From an uncultured bacterium (lineage in GTDB: Bacteria > Bacteroidota > Bacteroidia > CAILMK01): 64,000 nt of DNA. Under the pieces are notes generated by a model. That model ran no database searches and was not told the DNA's origin. It was given only the letters and a program-made list of their open reading frames with translations. The DNA lies in NCBI GenBank assembly GCA_903829945.1, contig CAIKRV010000001.1, forward strand, positions 23,570-87,569. The letters are read 5' to 3'. A program made the translations under genes and the position numbers. Shown here piece by piece: positions 8,725 through 16,928 of the stretch. Positions within the stretch are counted from its first letter, which is position 1, and each line of letters starts with the position of its first letter.

Positions 8725-9690
8725 TTGAAATTACTTACCGTTTTTATTTTTAGTTTTTGTGTGCTCAATACATGGGCTCAACAACCTGGTGCATCTACAC
8801 AAAAGCATGGCCGCGATGAAAACTACGTTAAAACAGCCTCCGGATTGGAATATAAAGTCCATGTGGCTAAAAATAAACGTAGGCCGCATGAAGGTGAGTT
8901 TTTGAGCATCAATTATACCATCCGAAACGAACGTGATTCCATTTTGGAAAATAGTTCGGTAACTAAAAATAATAGCGTTGGAAAACCGGTTCCTGTACCT
9001 TTTTCTAGAAATAAATCTATCCCCGGTATGTTTGAAATCTTTTCCATGTTAGGAGAAGGTGATAGTGCAACTTTCCGTGTAGTAGCTGATTCCTTATATA
9101 AAAAACAAGCACGTCCGGCCTATATTCATCAAGGTGAATATTTGAAGTTTTCATTCCGAATTGTGAAAGTAATGAATAAGGATGAATTGACAGCACAAAT
9201 GGATGTAGAGCATGCCGAACTAATGAAAAAATTAGAAAAAGTCCGTGCTGAACAAGCTGTAAAAGATGAATCAGTATTTAAAGACTATTTTGCTAAAAAT
9301 AAACTTCATCCTAAGCAAGCAGGCGGTGGAATATATTATGAAATAAATCAGCCGGGTAAAGGTCCGGATATTAAAGCAGGAGATACCGTATTGGTGTATT
9401 ATGCCGGTATGCTGCTCGATGGAAAATATTTCGATTCTAATATGGAGGATGTTATTCAAAAAAATAATATTGAACGTCCCGGCCCATATCCTCCATTCAG
9501 AGTGGTGGTAGGTCAACACCGAGTTATTGAAGGATGGGATGAAGGTTTAAAATTATTTAAACAAGGCGGATCAGGCAAACTATATATCCCATCTTATATG
9601 GCATATGGAGCAAAAGGATTTCCTCCAACTATTCCGGTCGATGCAAATTTAATTTTCACTATAAAAATTCTTGACGTAAAAAGTAAATAA
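8725..9690 (+). CDS. FKBP-type peptidyl-prolyl isomerase, second tandem copy
   Basis: Exported 321-residue paralogue of its neighbours. It begins at a TTG one base after the upstream stop and has a signal peptide ending NTWAQ, with no lipobox, so it is probably soluble in the periplasm. The N-terminal half (about 35-150, LEYKVHVAKNK to FSFRIVKV) is FKBP-like but degenerate. The C-terminal FKBP domain (about 195-320) contains GDTVLVYYAGMLLDGKYFD, VIEGWDEGL and IPSYMAYGAKG. The TTG start, tight spacing and missing promoter indicate translation from the shared operon transcript. Substrate proteins are unknown, but outer-membrane or T9SS cargo folding is a reasonable guess. Confidence 0.88.
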   Translation: MKLLTVFIFSFCVLNTWAQQPGASTQKHGRDENYVKTASGLEYKVHVAKNKRRPHEGEFLSINYTIRNERDSILENSSVTKNNSVGKPVPVPFSRNKSIPGMFEIFSMLGEGDSATFRVVADSLYKKQARPAYIHQGEYLKFSFRIVKVMNKDELTAQMDVEHAELMKKLEKVRAEQAVKDESVFKDYFAKNKLHPKQAGGGIYYEINQPGKGPDIKAGDTVLVYYAGMLLDGKYFDSNMEDVIQKNNIERPGPYPPFRVVVGQHRVIEGWDEGLKLFKQGGSGKLYIPSYMAYGAKGFPPTIPVDANLIFTIKILDVKSK

Positions 9691-9695
9691 CAAAA

Positions 9696-10613
9696 ATGAG
9701 ATACACTTTAACTTTAATTCTTGCTTTGTGCACGCTACAATTGTCTGCACAAAAACCCGGCACTAAACCGGCAATGCGTGCAGCAGGAGCTGCCAAACCG
9801 GCGGCTAAAAACGCTACTCAAAAAAGTGGCTATACCGAAAGCAATATCACTACTCCTTCAGGAATGCAAATTCACTTATTTAATGCCGGAAAAGGGCCCG
9901 GTCCTAAGCCAGGTGATTTTATGTCATTTCATCTAATTATCAGGACGGGAAGTGATTCAATTTTAATGAGTACTTACAGCCAAAATTCTCCGAATAAAGG
10001 CAAGCCTATGGAAATTCAATACACACAATCTGTTTCAATTATGGATTTAATGGAAGCTTTCCAACGTCTTAGCCCAGGTGATAGTGCTGCTATTAAAGTG
10101 CCTTCTGATTCAATTTTTAAAGGCAATCTTGCAGCACAACGTCCTCCTTTTTTTCCACAAGGTTCATTTATGAAATACTATATCAAAATGGTAAGTATCA
10201 GTAATGCAGCTGAACGTGAAAAGGGTGAAAGGGACGCTATTGCTAAATTTGTGAAAGACAGCAATCTGAAAGTAACTGTTACTGCTTCAGGTTTAAATTA
10301 TGTGATATTACGTCCAGGTACAGGCGACCAAGCAAAGCCTGGAGATGAGGTTGTAGTTCATTATGCAGGAAGATTATTTAATGGAAAACAATTTGATGCT
10401 TCATATAGCCGTGGAGAGCCCTTTACTTTTAAATTAGGTGCGGGTCAAGTTATAAAAGGCTGGGATGAAGGCGTAGCCTTATTAAAGGTTGGTGAAAAAA
10501 TTAAATTAATTATTCCATCAGGAATGGCATATGGTGCGCAAGGCGCAGGTGCTGATATTCCACCTAATTCACCATTGGTTTTTGATGTTGAATTAATAAG
10601 TATAAAGAAATAA
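9696..10613 (+). CDS. FKBP-type peptidyl-prolyl isomerase, third tandem copy
   Basis: Exported 305-residue protein with a signal peptide (MRYTLTLILALCTLQLSAQ) and then an Ala/Lys/Pro-rich stretch. An N-terminal FKBP-like unit (about 50-165, ITTPSGMQIHLFNAGKG to MKYYIKMVSI) precedes the C-terminal FKBP domain (about 195-305). The latter is the most canonical of the three: GDEVVVHYAGRLFNGKQFDAS, FKLGAGQVIKGWDEGV, LIIPSGMAYGAQGAG and IPPNSPLVFDVELI. If only one paralogue is a strong isomerase, this is the best candidate. It starts five bases after the second copy and ends before a clear terminator at 10633-10668. Confidence 0.9.
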   Translation: MRYTLTLILALCTLQLSAQKPGTKPAMRAAGAAKPAAKNATQKSGYTESNITTPSGMQIHLFNAGKGPGPKPGDFMSFHLIIRTGSDSILMSTYSQNSPNKGKPMEIQYTQSVSIMDLMEAFQRLSPGDSAAIKVPSDSIFKGNLAAQRPPFFPQGSFMKYYIKMVSISNAAEREKGERDAIAKFVKDSNLKVTVTASGLNYVILRPGTGDQAKPGDEVVVHYAGRLFNGKQFDASYSRGEPFTFKLGAGQVIKGWDEGVALLKVGEKIKLIIPSGMAYGAQGAGADIPPNSPLVFDVELISIKK

Positions 10614-10632
10614 ATTTCAATATAAATTTAGA

Positions 10633-10668
10633 AAGGCTTCACATTAATTTTGTGAGGCCTTTTTTTAT
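10633..10668 (+). terminator. Rho-independent terminator of the FKBP operon
   Basis: AAAGGCTTCACA and TGTGAGGCCTTT form a 12-pair stem with one G-T pair, followed by a run of T. It closes the unit that starts at 7761. Confidence 0.85.
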
Positions 10669-10687
10669 TTATAATAAGTCAAAGTTT

Positions 10688-10695
10688 TAGATTTG
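10688..10695 (+). promoter_or_regulatory. -7 box (TAGATTTG) four bases before the ABM-domain gene
   Basis: TAnnTTTG match followed by CAAT and then the ATG at 10700, predicting a leaderless mRNA. Confidence 0.5.
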
Positions 10696-10699
10696 CAAT

Positions 10700-10996
10700 A
10701 TGATAAGAATTGTCAAAATGCATTTTCACCCTGAAAAGTCTGAGGATTTTTTAGAATTATTTGATGAGGTATTTCCTAAAATTAGCAAATTCCCCGGCTG
10801 TACCAAGTTAGAATTGCTTAGAGACCTTAAAGATCCGGCTATCTTTTTTACTTATAGCTTTTGGGACCGGCCGGAATCATTGGAATTGTATAGAAATTCA
10901 GAACTTTTTAAAAGTACATGGGCACGAACTAAAGTTTTATTTGCTCATAAAGCCCAAGCATGGAGCGTAAATAAGTTGGATAAATATACAAGTTGA
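10700..10996 (+). CDS. Antibiotic-biosynthesis-monooxygenase (ABM) domain protein
   Basis: A 98-residue cytosolic ferredoxin-like (dimeric alpha-beta barrel) protein. It starts MIRIVKMHFHPEKSEDFLEL and continues with FPGCTKLELLRD, then a FFTYSFWDRPESLELYRNS strand-helix unit that is typical of the ABM superfamily (relatives include quinol monooxygenase YgiN and small heme-degrading enzymes). The sequence alone does not settle a catalytic role. Single-gene unit between two terminators, with its own promoter directly at the start codon. Confidence 0.75.
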   Translation: MIRIVKMHFHPEKSEDFLELFDEVFPKISKFPGCTKLELLRDLKDPAIFFTYSFWDRPESLELYRNSELFKSTWARTKVLFAHKAQAWSVNKLDKYTS

Positions 10997-11041
10997 GCCA
11001 TAGTTTTTTTTACCAAACATACTTGCATTAATAAAATAAGT

Positions 11042-11049
11042 TAAATTTG
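11042..11049 (+). promoter_or_regulatory. -7 box (TAAATTTG) for the 32-residue basic protein
   Basis: TAnnTTTG match, 21 bases before the ATG at 11071. It supports expression of a very short ORF. Confidence 0.45.
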
Positions 11050-11070
11050 AAATATTAAATTTTTAATACC

Positions 11071-11169
11071 ATGAGTAAAGGACAAGACAAAAAAAAGGAA
11101 GACAAGAAAAAACCACTTAAAACCCCGAAAGAAAAGAAACAAGCTAAGCAAGCTAAAAAAGGCAAATAG
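11071..11169 (+). CDS. Very small lysine-rich protein (32 residues)
   Basis: The ORF encodes MSKGQDKKKEDKKKPLKTPK followed by 12 more basic residues ending KKGK. Fifteen of 32 residues are lysine and there is no hydrophobic segment, so it should be a disordered, strongly positive cytosolic peptide that could bind nucleic acid or ribosomes; that is inference. I recall similar short MSKGQDKKK peptides from other Bacteroidota, but could not check. A -7 box 21 bases upstream and a hairpin terminator starting 47 bases downstream frame it as an independent gene. Confidence 0.6.
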   Translation: MSKGQDKKKEDKKKPLKTPKEKKQAKQAKKGK

Positions 11170-11216
11170 TTTACTTCTTTCCTTAGTTCCGTGTATTTGG
11201 CGGCACTATATAAATA

Positions 11217-11243
11217 AGGCAGTAATGACACTGCCTTTTTTTG
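11217..11243 (+). terminator. Hairpin terminator after the small basic protein gene
   Basis: AGGCAGT (11217-11223) pairs with ACTGCCT (11230-11236), followed by a T run. It separates this gene from the convergent TPR gene that ends at 11250. Confidence 0.75.
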
Positions 11244-11249
11244 TGAGGA

Positions 11250-13058
11250 TTAATTAATCGTATCCCCACGTAATATTCTAAATCTATTACGCGCTTCTAC
11301 AGCATATACACTGCCCTTATAATCTATAATGAGTTTTTCATATAGCTCTTTGGCTTTGCCAGGATTATTTAGAAATTTTTCTTGCAATTGTGCCGCTTTA
11401 AACAAAGCATCATCTGCTAAAACATCATCTCCGTACTTGGTATAAACTTTCTCATAATAGGTGAATGCTTCATTATAATTGCGTTGTTTAAGAGATATTT
11501 GAGCCCTTAGCATCAACATGTCATCTTCCAAGGAATGCCCGGGATATTGGGTACTTATTGAATCTAATTTCTCCTCAGCTTCTTTGAATTGATTTCTAAA
11601 AATAAGTAATTCTGCTGAAGCATAAAGCTTCAATGGCGCATCATTGGAATCTACCGTGTTTTCTTGTATTAAAAGCGCCAGTTGCAGTGCATCGTTTGCG
11701 ATAAGTTCCGATGTGGAGCCCTTCAATACATCAAGTTGAGCAGAGGCCCATTCAAATTCCCCGCTATAAAATGCCAATTTTGCATTACGGAATTTTGCTT
11801 CATGTCCTAATGGATCATTCTCAAACATCTTTTCAACTTGAGAATAACGCAGCGTTGACTCCCAAATTTCATTGTTTAATAAATAATAGTCACCAAGCGC
11901 TAGTTTTGCTTTTGCAGTTAATTGGTTATTTCCGCTACTCAATACAAACTTTTCCAACAAATCAATTGCATCTTGAAGTTTATTGGCGTATAATCCTTCA
12001 ATTTGTGCCAATTTTAAAACTATTTCACCGCTTTCCGGTCGGTTCATCCCGTAATTATTAATAAAATCGGTGAAGGAACTAATTAAGCTTTGAACATCCT
12101 CACTGGTATAATTTGCAGTTTCTGTTACTTTAATATATTTAATTTCTAATAGTCCTTTTCTTGCCATGATAAAATAGACCGCAGCAGGTCCTTGGTCAAT
12201 TACACTTTGGTAAATTTTCTCTGAAATTTCAAATTCACGGTAATCAGCAGCAATACGTGCAAGCTCAATTAAACGTTTCCCTCCTTCTTTTAATCTTTTG
12301 TCTAAAGCGCGTAATTGTGTAAATGCACCATTAAAATCCTTCCGTTGCAAAAATAGCCATGAAAGCAATTCTGAATAATTGATGTTATCAGGATTGGATT
12401 GAACCCTTTTCAATATAACTTTTCTAAATATATCATAGGGTTCATCTTCAGCTACTACTTGCTGCAATTTTCCTTTTACTTCCTCAAAAGAAATGGGGTC
12501 ATGATCCATTAAGTTGACATATTCATCAATCATCTTTTGATTTTCTTTTCTGAGATGATAAATGTCTGCTACTTCGGGAATAAATGCATAATCATTTTTT
12601 AAAAGTTTTCTGCCTTTTAAATAGGTTTTAAGAGCATAAGGTGTTTGTTCTTTATGCATAAATAAAGAAGCAGCATAATCTATATAATCTTCGTCAGGAG
12701 GCAACTCATCAATTATTTCATCAAATATTTTATGAGCTGCTTTTTCGTCTGCGTCTAAGATGTAAACATATCCTAAATTAACCTTGAAGTAATCGGGTGT
12801 TTCTGATTTTTTAATTATTTTCTTTAAATCCTTTTCTAAATTTTTATAATCCTTGATTTGAATCATGGCGTTAAAATAACTTTCATAGTAAAAGTTATTT
12901 TTAGGATTATTTTCATACAATCTTTTGTAAACGATTGCAGCCTTATCAAATGCGTCTTGGCGTAGGTACTCTGCCGCAATGGTTTCATCTAAATTTCCTT
13001 GCGCTACTGCTGAAAGAGCAAGGAAAACCAGCATCAACGACAATAATATTTTCTTCAA
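11250..13058 (-). CDS. Exported tetratricopeptide-repeat protein
   Basis: Predicted periplasmic scaffold of about 602 residues with a signal peptide (LKKILLSLMLVFLALSAVAQ, initiated at a TTG) and then helical TPR-like units along its length, for example the segments around AFDKAAIVYKRLYENNPKN, QLDSISTQYPG-type and YNEAFTYYEKVYTKYG repeats. The last repeats resemble the tandem TPRs of outer-membrane assembly factors of the BamD/YbgF kind, but I do not recognise a specific orthologue. The frame is open back to 13133, yet the TTG at 13058 gives a clean signal peptide and lies 33 bases after a -7 box. No enzymatic motif is visible. Confidence 0.8.
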   Translation of the reverse strand: MKKILLSLMLVFLALSAVAQGNLDETIAAEYLRQDAFDKAAIVYKRLYENNPKNNFYYESYFNAMIQIKDYKNLEKDLKKIIKKSETPDYFKVNLGYVYILDADEKAAHKIFDEIIDELPPDEDYIDYAASLFMHKEQTPYALKTYLKGRKLLKNDYAFIPEVADIYHLRKENQKMIDEYVNLMDHDPISFEEVKGKLQQVVAEDEPYDIFRKVILKRVQSNPDNINYSELLSWLFLQRKDFNGAFTQLRALDKRLKEGGKRLIELARIAADYREFEISEKIYQSVIDQGPAAVYFIMARKGLLEIKYIKVTETANYTSEDVQSLISSFTDFINNYGMNRPESGEIVLKLAQIEGLYANKLQDAIDLLEKFVLSSGNNQLTAKAKLALGDYYLLNNEIWESTLRYSQVEKMFENDPLGHEAKFRNAKLAFYSGEFEWASAQLDVLKGSTSELIANDALQLALLIQENTVDSNDAPLKLYASAELLIFRNQFKEAEEKLDSISTQYPGHSLEDDMLMLRAQISLKQRNYNEAFTYYEKVYTKYGDDVLADDALFKAAQLQEKFLNNPGKAKELYEKLIIDYKGSVYAVEARNRFRILRGDTIN

Positions 13059-13091
13059 GTGGCTCAAAAGTTTGTGGATGTATATGCACAA

Positions 13092-13099
13092 CAAAAATA
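13092..13099 (-). promoter_or_regulatory. -7 box (TATTTTTG) for the TPR protein gene
   Basis: TAnnTTTG match on the minus strand, inside the longest open frame. It argues that translation begins downstream at the TTG at 13058. Confidence 0.45.
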
Positions 13100-13227
13100 C
13101 GACCGAAATGGCTCCGATTTTGAATTTTTCCAAATTTAGTGCTTATTAATATGAAGGTTAAAGATTTAATAATTCGTTTGGACCTTGCTTCTCCTACGGC
13201 ATTCGTTCAAATTTGCCTTCAGGCATG

Positions 13228-13235
13228 TATCTTTG
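13228..13235 (+). promoter_or_regulatory. -7 box (TATCTTTG) for the aldehyde dehydrogenase gene
   Basis: TAnnTTTG match, 22 bases before the ATG at 13258. It rules out the longer frame that starts at 13213. Confidence 0.5.
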
Positions 13236-13257
13236 TTGTACTATAAAAAGTAATAAA

Positions 13258-14793
13258 ATGATAAGTAAAGATTTCCTTTTGCAATTACGAATCCAAGCGG
13301 AAAACCAAGGGACCTCCACCGGTCAAAAGTTTTTTTCAAAGGCGCAAAGTGAGTATATATGGTCTTATTCGCCTGCCGACGGTGACCCGATAGCAAAGGT
13401 TTCTATTACAACTCCGGAAGAGTATGATATGGTTGTAAAAAAGGCTCAAGAAGCATTTTATTATTGGAGAAATATACCTGCGCCAAAACGCGGTGATATT
13501 GTTCGCCAAATTGGGAATAAACTTAGAGAATATAAGGAGCCTTTGGGTAAATTGGTGTCCTATGAGATGGGAAAAATACTTCAAGAAGGCTTAGGAGAGG
13601 TACAGGAAATGATTGATGTTTGCGATTACGCCTTGGGGCTTTCCAGACAATTGTACGGGCAAACCATCGTATCTGAGCGCCCTGACCATAGAATGTATGA
13701 ACAATGGCATCCTTTGGGGCTTGTTGGTATTATCACGGCATTTAATTTCCCGGTGGCAGTGTGGTCCTGGAATGCAATACTGGCTTGTATATGCGGTGAT
13801 GTTTGTATTTGGAAGCCTTCGGAAAAAACACCGGTTTGTTCCGTGGCGGTACAGCATATAATTGCTGAAGTATTGAAAGAAAATAATTTGCCGGAAGGTA
13901 TTTTTTGCTTGGTTAATGGAAATTATCAAGTGGGAGAATGGATGAGTAAAGATGTACGTCTACCATTAATTTCTGCAACCGGATCTATTAGGATGGGTAA
14001 GAAATTAGCTCCTGTAGTTGCGGAGCGTTTAGGTAGAACACTTTTGGAATTGGGCGGCAATAATGCAATTATTATTTCTAAATATGCCGATTTAGAAATG
14101 GCTTTGCGTGCTGTGCTTTTTGGCGCGGTGGGTACTGCCGGGCAAAGATGTACCAGTACGCGCAGATTAATTATTCATAAGGATATTTATGATGTTTTTA
14201 AAGAAAAATTATTGAATGCATATACACATATTAAAGTTGGTCATCCTTTAGAAACTGGAACATTAGTGGGCCCTCTTATTGATAAAAATGCAGTAGAATT
14301 ATTTTTGAAAGCCATTCATGAAATAAAAGCCTCCGGAGGAACTGTATTATGCGGTGGTGAGCTTTTAAGTTTTGGTCCATATGCCTCAGCATGTTATGTT
14401 GCACCTGCCATTGCAGAAGTTTCAGCAGATATGGCCATTGTAAAAGAAGAAACCTTTGCACCGCTATTGTATTTAATTAAATATTCAGAATTGGAAGAGG
14501 CGATACATATTCAGAACAATGTATCACAGGGCTTATCATCATCAATATTTACCTTAGATATGCGAGAAATGGAGAATTTTCTTTCAGTAAATGGTTCAGA
14601 TTGCGGCATTGCAAATGTAAATATTGGTACTTCAGGAGCAGAAATAGGAGGGGCCTTTGGTGGGGAAAAGGAAACCGGTGGTGGGCGAGAATCCGGCTCC
14701 GATAGTTGGAAAGCTTATATGCGTCGGCAAACCAATACCATAAACTATGGTACCAGCTTACCTTTAGCTCAAGGCATTGAATTTAATTTATAA
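13258..14793 (+). CDS. ALDH7A1-type (antiquitin) aldehyde dehydrogenase
   Basis: NAD-dependent oxidation of an aldehyde to an acid, most likely L-aminoadipate semialdehyde in lysine breakdown, as in the ALDH7 family. At 511 residues the length is right for ALDH7. Visible motifs are FNFPVAVWSWN (NAD domain, about 165), LLELGGNNAII (general-base Glu, about 263), GTAGQRCTSTRRL (catalytic Cys, about 297), and the C-terminal GGAFGGEKETGGGRESGSD loop typical of ALDH7. The stop overlaps the convergent HAD gene by 11 bases. No other lysine-degradation gene is nearby, so the substrate is inferred from family only. Confidence 0.9.
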   Translation: MISKDFLLQLRIQAENQGTSTGQKFFSKAQSEYIWSYSPADGDPIAKVSITTPEEYDMVVKKAQEAFYYWRNIPAPKRGDIVRQIGNKLREYKEPLGKLVSYEMGKILQEGLGEVQEMIDVCDYALGLSRQLYGQTIVSERPDHRMYEQWHPLGLVGIITAFNFPVAVWSWNAILACICGDVCIWKPSEKTPVCSVAVQHIIAEVLKENNLPEGIFCLVNGNYQVGEWMSKDVRLPLISATGSIRMGKKLAPVVAERLGRTLLELGGNNAIIISKYADLEMALRAVLFGAVGTAGQRCTSTRRLIIHKDIYDVFKEKLLNAYTHIKVGHPLETGTLVGPLIDKNAVELFLKAIHEIKASGGTVLCGGELLSFGPYASACYVAPAIAEVSADMAIVKEETFAPLLYLIKYSELEEAIHIQNNVSQGLSSSIFTLDMREMENFLSVNGSDCGIANVNIGTSGAEIGGAFGGEKETGGGRESGSDSWKAYMRRQTNTINYGTSLPLAQGIEFNL

Positions 14794-15418
14794 GATCTAA
14801 AGATTTTAAGAAGCTAGTAAGATTGCTATTCTTTTCCATGCGGTATGCTTGCCAGCCTGCCTTTTGACCGGAGGATATATTATCTGTATTATCGTCAATA
14901 AATAATATTTTATCAGGACTAATTCCAATATTTTGCGTCACATAATTATAAATTTCCGGTCCGGGCTTTCTTAATCCTAGATTGAAAGAATAAAATGCCT
15001 GATTAAAAAAATCAGCTAAATTTTTGCTGGGATATAGCGCACTCACTTCATTGTTTATTTTATCCATGTGGATAGTATTAGTATTGCTCAGTAAATAAAG
15101 CTGATACTTATCCTTGAGTGCAATTAGGTGCGGAATTGCATCTTCTTTCAGTCCAATGAGCAAACTATTCCACGCATAATGAATAGCTTCATTGCTTAAT
15201 TTGGTGCCGGCCAAAAGATTAATATTTTCCGCAAAGGTCTGTTCGTCAATTGCTCCAGTCTCAAGTGCATCAAATAAATCGGATTGTGATGCCAATGAAT
15301 ATAATTCCTGAAAATTTTTTAATCCCAGTTTTTCAAATGCTTGAACACTTAATTCAGTGTCTATATTATACAGCACTCCCCCTAGGTCAAAAACGATGGC
15401 GTCGAATTTTTTAGTCAT
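14783..15418 (-). CDS. HAD-superfamily hydrolase (subfamily IA, YihX-like)
   Basis: Cytosolic phosphatase of about 211 residues. Motif I is FDLGGVLYN with the nucleophile Asp near residue 10. Motif II is LYLLSNTN, a Lys lies in FNLGLRKPGPEIY, and motif IV is ILFIDDNTDNI. The Gly-Gly in motif I is usual for the YihX-type subset acting on small phosphometabolites. ATG at 15418 (MTKKFD) is preferred over the TTG at 15427. The last 11 bases overlap the end of the convergent aldehyde dehydrogenase gene. Its promoter is back to back with that of the CAU tRNA. Confidence 0.85.
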   Translation of the reverse strand: MTKKFDAIVFDLGGVLYNIDTELSVQAFEKLGLKNFQELYSLASQSDLFDALETGAIDEQTFAENINLLAGTKLSNEAIHYAWNSLLIGLKEDAIPHLIALKDKYQLYLLSNTNTIHMDKINNEVSALYPSKNLADFFNQAFYSFNLGLRKPGPEIYNYVTQNIGISPDKILFIDDNTDNISSGQKAGWQAYRMEKNSNLTSFLKSLDLIN

Positions 15419-15438
15419 GATTTTCAATTTTCCTGCTA

Positions 15439-15446
15439 CAAAATTA
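15439..15446 (-). promoter_or_regulatory. -7 box (TAATTTTG on minus strand) for the HAD gene
   Basis: Exact TAnnTTTG match, 20 bases before the ATG at 15418. It forms a perfect 17-base dyad with the plus-strand box at 15448-15455. Confidence 0.5.
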
Positions 15447-15447
15447 G

Positions 15448-15455
15448 TAATTTTG
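15448..15455 (+). promoter_or_regulatory. -7 box (TAATTTTG) for the CAU tRNA
   Basis: Exact TAnnTTTG match, ending 14 bases before the mature tRNA 5' end at 15470. Confidence 0.6.
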
Positions 15456-15469
15456 CGCTCCTTTTAATT

Positions 15470-15546
<77 letters not shown>

Positions 15547-15551
15547 CTTAT

Positions 15552-15590
15552 AAAAACGCTTACTTTAAAGAGTAAGCGTTTTTTATTTAA
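15552..15590 (+). terminator. Bidirectional hairpin terminator after the CAU tRNA
   Basis: AAAACGCTTACT pairs with AGAGTAAGCGTTTT and has T runs on both sides. It also sits just past the 3' end of the minus-strand M28 peptidase gene. Confidence 0.85.
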
Positions 15591-15596
15591 ATGTCA

Positions 15597-16877
15597 TTAA
15601 AGGCTTTCCATAAACTTAATAATGAGCTTGAAGGCTCCATCATAGCCGGCATAGCTTGGCTTTTCCGGGGTATCATAAATATCATGATAATAAGGATAAT
15701 CTCCTAAAAGATAGAAGAAATATGCTTTTACATCATGCTCTGAAAAATAATAATGGTCGCTATTGGCAGCTTTCCCACGCTTTTTTATCTCTTTAAGCAG
15801 ATGATACTTGGTATTAATTTTTTTAAGCCATTCAAACTGATCAGGATATATAGAGCCGTTCACCACCATCATCCCATCTTGTCCATTGGACATTAAGTCC
15901 AGATTGATTAAAAACTTTATTTTTTCTAAAGGGAAAATAGGCTTTTCAGTATAGTGATGTGAGCCAACCAATCCTGCTTCTTCCCCTGTAAATAAAACAA
16001 AACAAATAGAGTATTGCAAGCGATGCTCAGGCATACTAAAATATTTTATGGCATCCATTACCATCGCAGTTCCTGAAGCATTATCATTGGCTCCCGGAAA
16101 CATTACCTCCTTGCCCATTTTACCTAAATGATCATAATGGGCGGTTAAGAAAATAAATGAATCAGGATATTTACTTCCTTCAATATAACCTAATACATTT
16201 CTGACGGGATATTTTTTATAAAATTTTTCCTCAATTTCTACACTTACTACTTTGGCATCCGCTGGAAAAGCATCCTTTTTTAGCCAAACATAAGCTTTTT
16301 TGAGCTTTGTTCTGGAGGTACTCCAAATTAGTTTTCCGGATCGTAATTCTATAATCAGGTTTGGATGTAATAAATTTATTTTTTTGGCTAAATCTCTACC
16401 TTTATAAGTTTCAATTTCATCGGCATCTATGACCAGTGCAATTTTTTCTCCTCTTAAATGTTCTACTTCGCTTTTATAGTTTTCAAAGAAATTTTTATCA
16501 GCACGGACAATGTTTAAATTGACCGCGTTTATTCCCAAGGAGGAGGGATCTACTAAAAAGTCAATTCCGGGCTTTAAAATTTTATTATCAATTTTTAAAT
16601 ATACTTTTCCGGGAAAAGTATTTACAGGCATTTTGAAATTTTGGCAGTAGTCTTCTGCTAAAGGAAAAGCTTTTAGTCCTGAATTTTTAAAATAATTACT
16701 TAAGTAAATTGAGGTTTTGTAGGCTCCACTATCGATATATCCTCTACCGGAAAAGTATGGTGAACATAATGTATCTACTTGCTTTTTTACAAAAGGAAGA
16801 TTTTGTGCATTAAGTTTAGTAGAAAATAAAAGTACTCCCATTAAAATTAGATAATATTTATGGGAGGTTATTTTCAT
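15597..16877 (-). CDS. Exported M28-family zinc aminopeptidase
   Basis: Predicted periplasmic or secreted metallopeptidase of 426 residues with a signal peptide ending STKLNAQ. The di-zinc catalytic core is visible: TAHYDHLG (about 245), GANDNASGTAMV (about 262), FTGEEAGLVGSHH (catalytic Glu pair, about 300), INLDLMSNG, and a C-terminal DHYYFSEHDV with the last ligand. Residues 25-200 are an N-terminal extension that may include a degenerate PA-like insert. There is no T9SS sorting domain, so export probably stops in the periplasm. The next gene downstream is the convergent CAU tRNA. Peptide substrate unknown. Confidence 0.88.
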   Translation of the reverse strand: MKITSHKYYLILMGVLLFSTKLNAQNLPFVKKQVDTLCSPYFSGRGYIDSGAYKTSIYLSNYFKNSGLKAFPLAEDYCQNFKMPVNTFPGKVYLKIDNKILKPGIDFLVDPSSLGINAVNLNIVRADKNFFENYKSEVEHLRGEKIALVIDADEIETYKGRDLAKKINLLHPNLIIELRSGKLIWSTSRTKLKKAYVWLKKDAFPADAKVVSVEIEEKFYKKYPVRNVLGYIEGSKYPDSFIFLTAHYDHLGKMGKEVMFPGANDNASGTAMVMDAIKYFSMPEHRLQYSICFVLFTGEEAGLVGSHHYTEKPIFPLEKIKFLINLDLMSNGQDGMMVVNGSIYPDQFEWLKKINTKYHLLKEIKKRGKAANSDHYYFSEHDVKAYFFYLLGDYPYYHDIYDTPEKPSYAGYDGAFKLIIKFMESL

Positions 16878-16928
16878 AAGGTATCCGCTTTAAAATGCAA
16901 GGCTAAGAATTAACCTTGAAAAGGAGCA

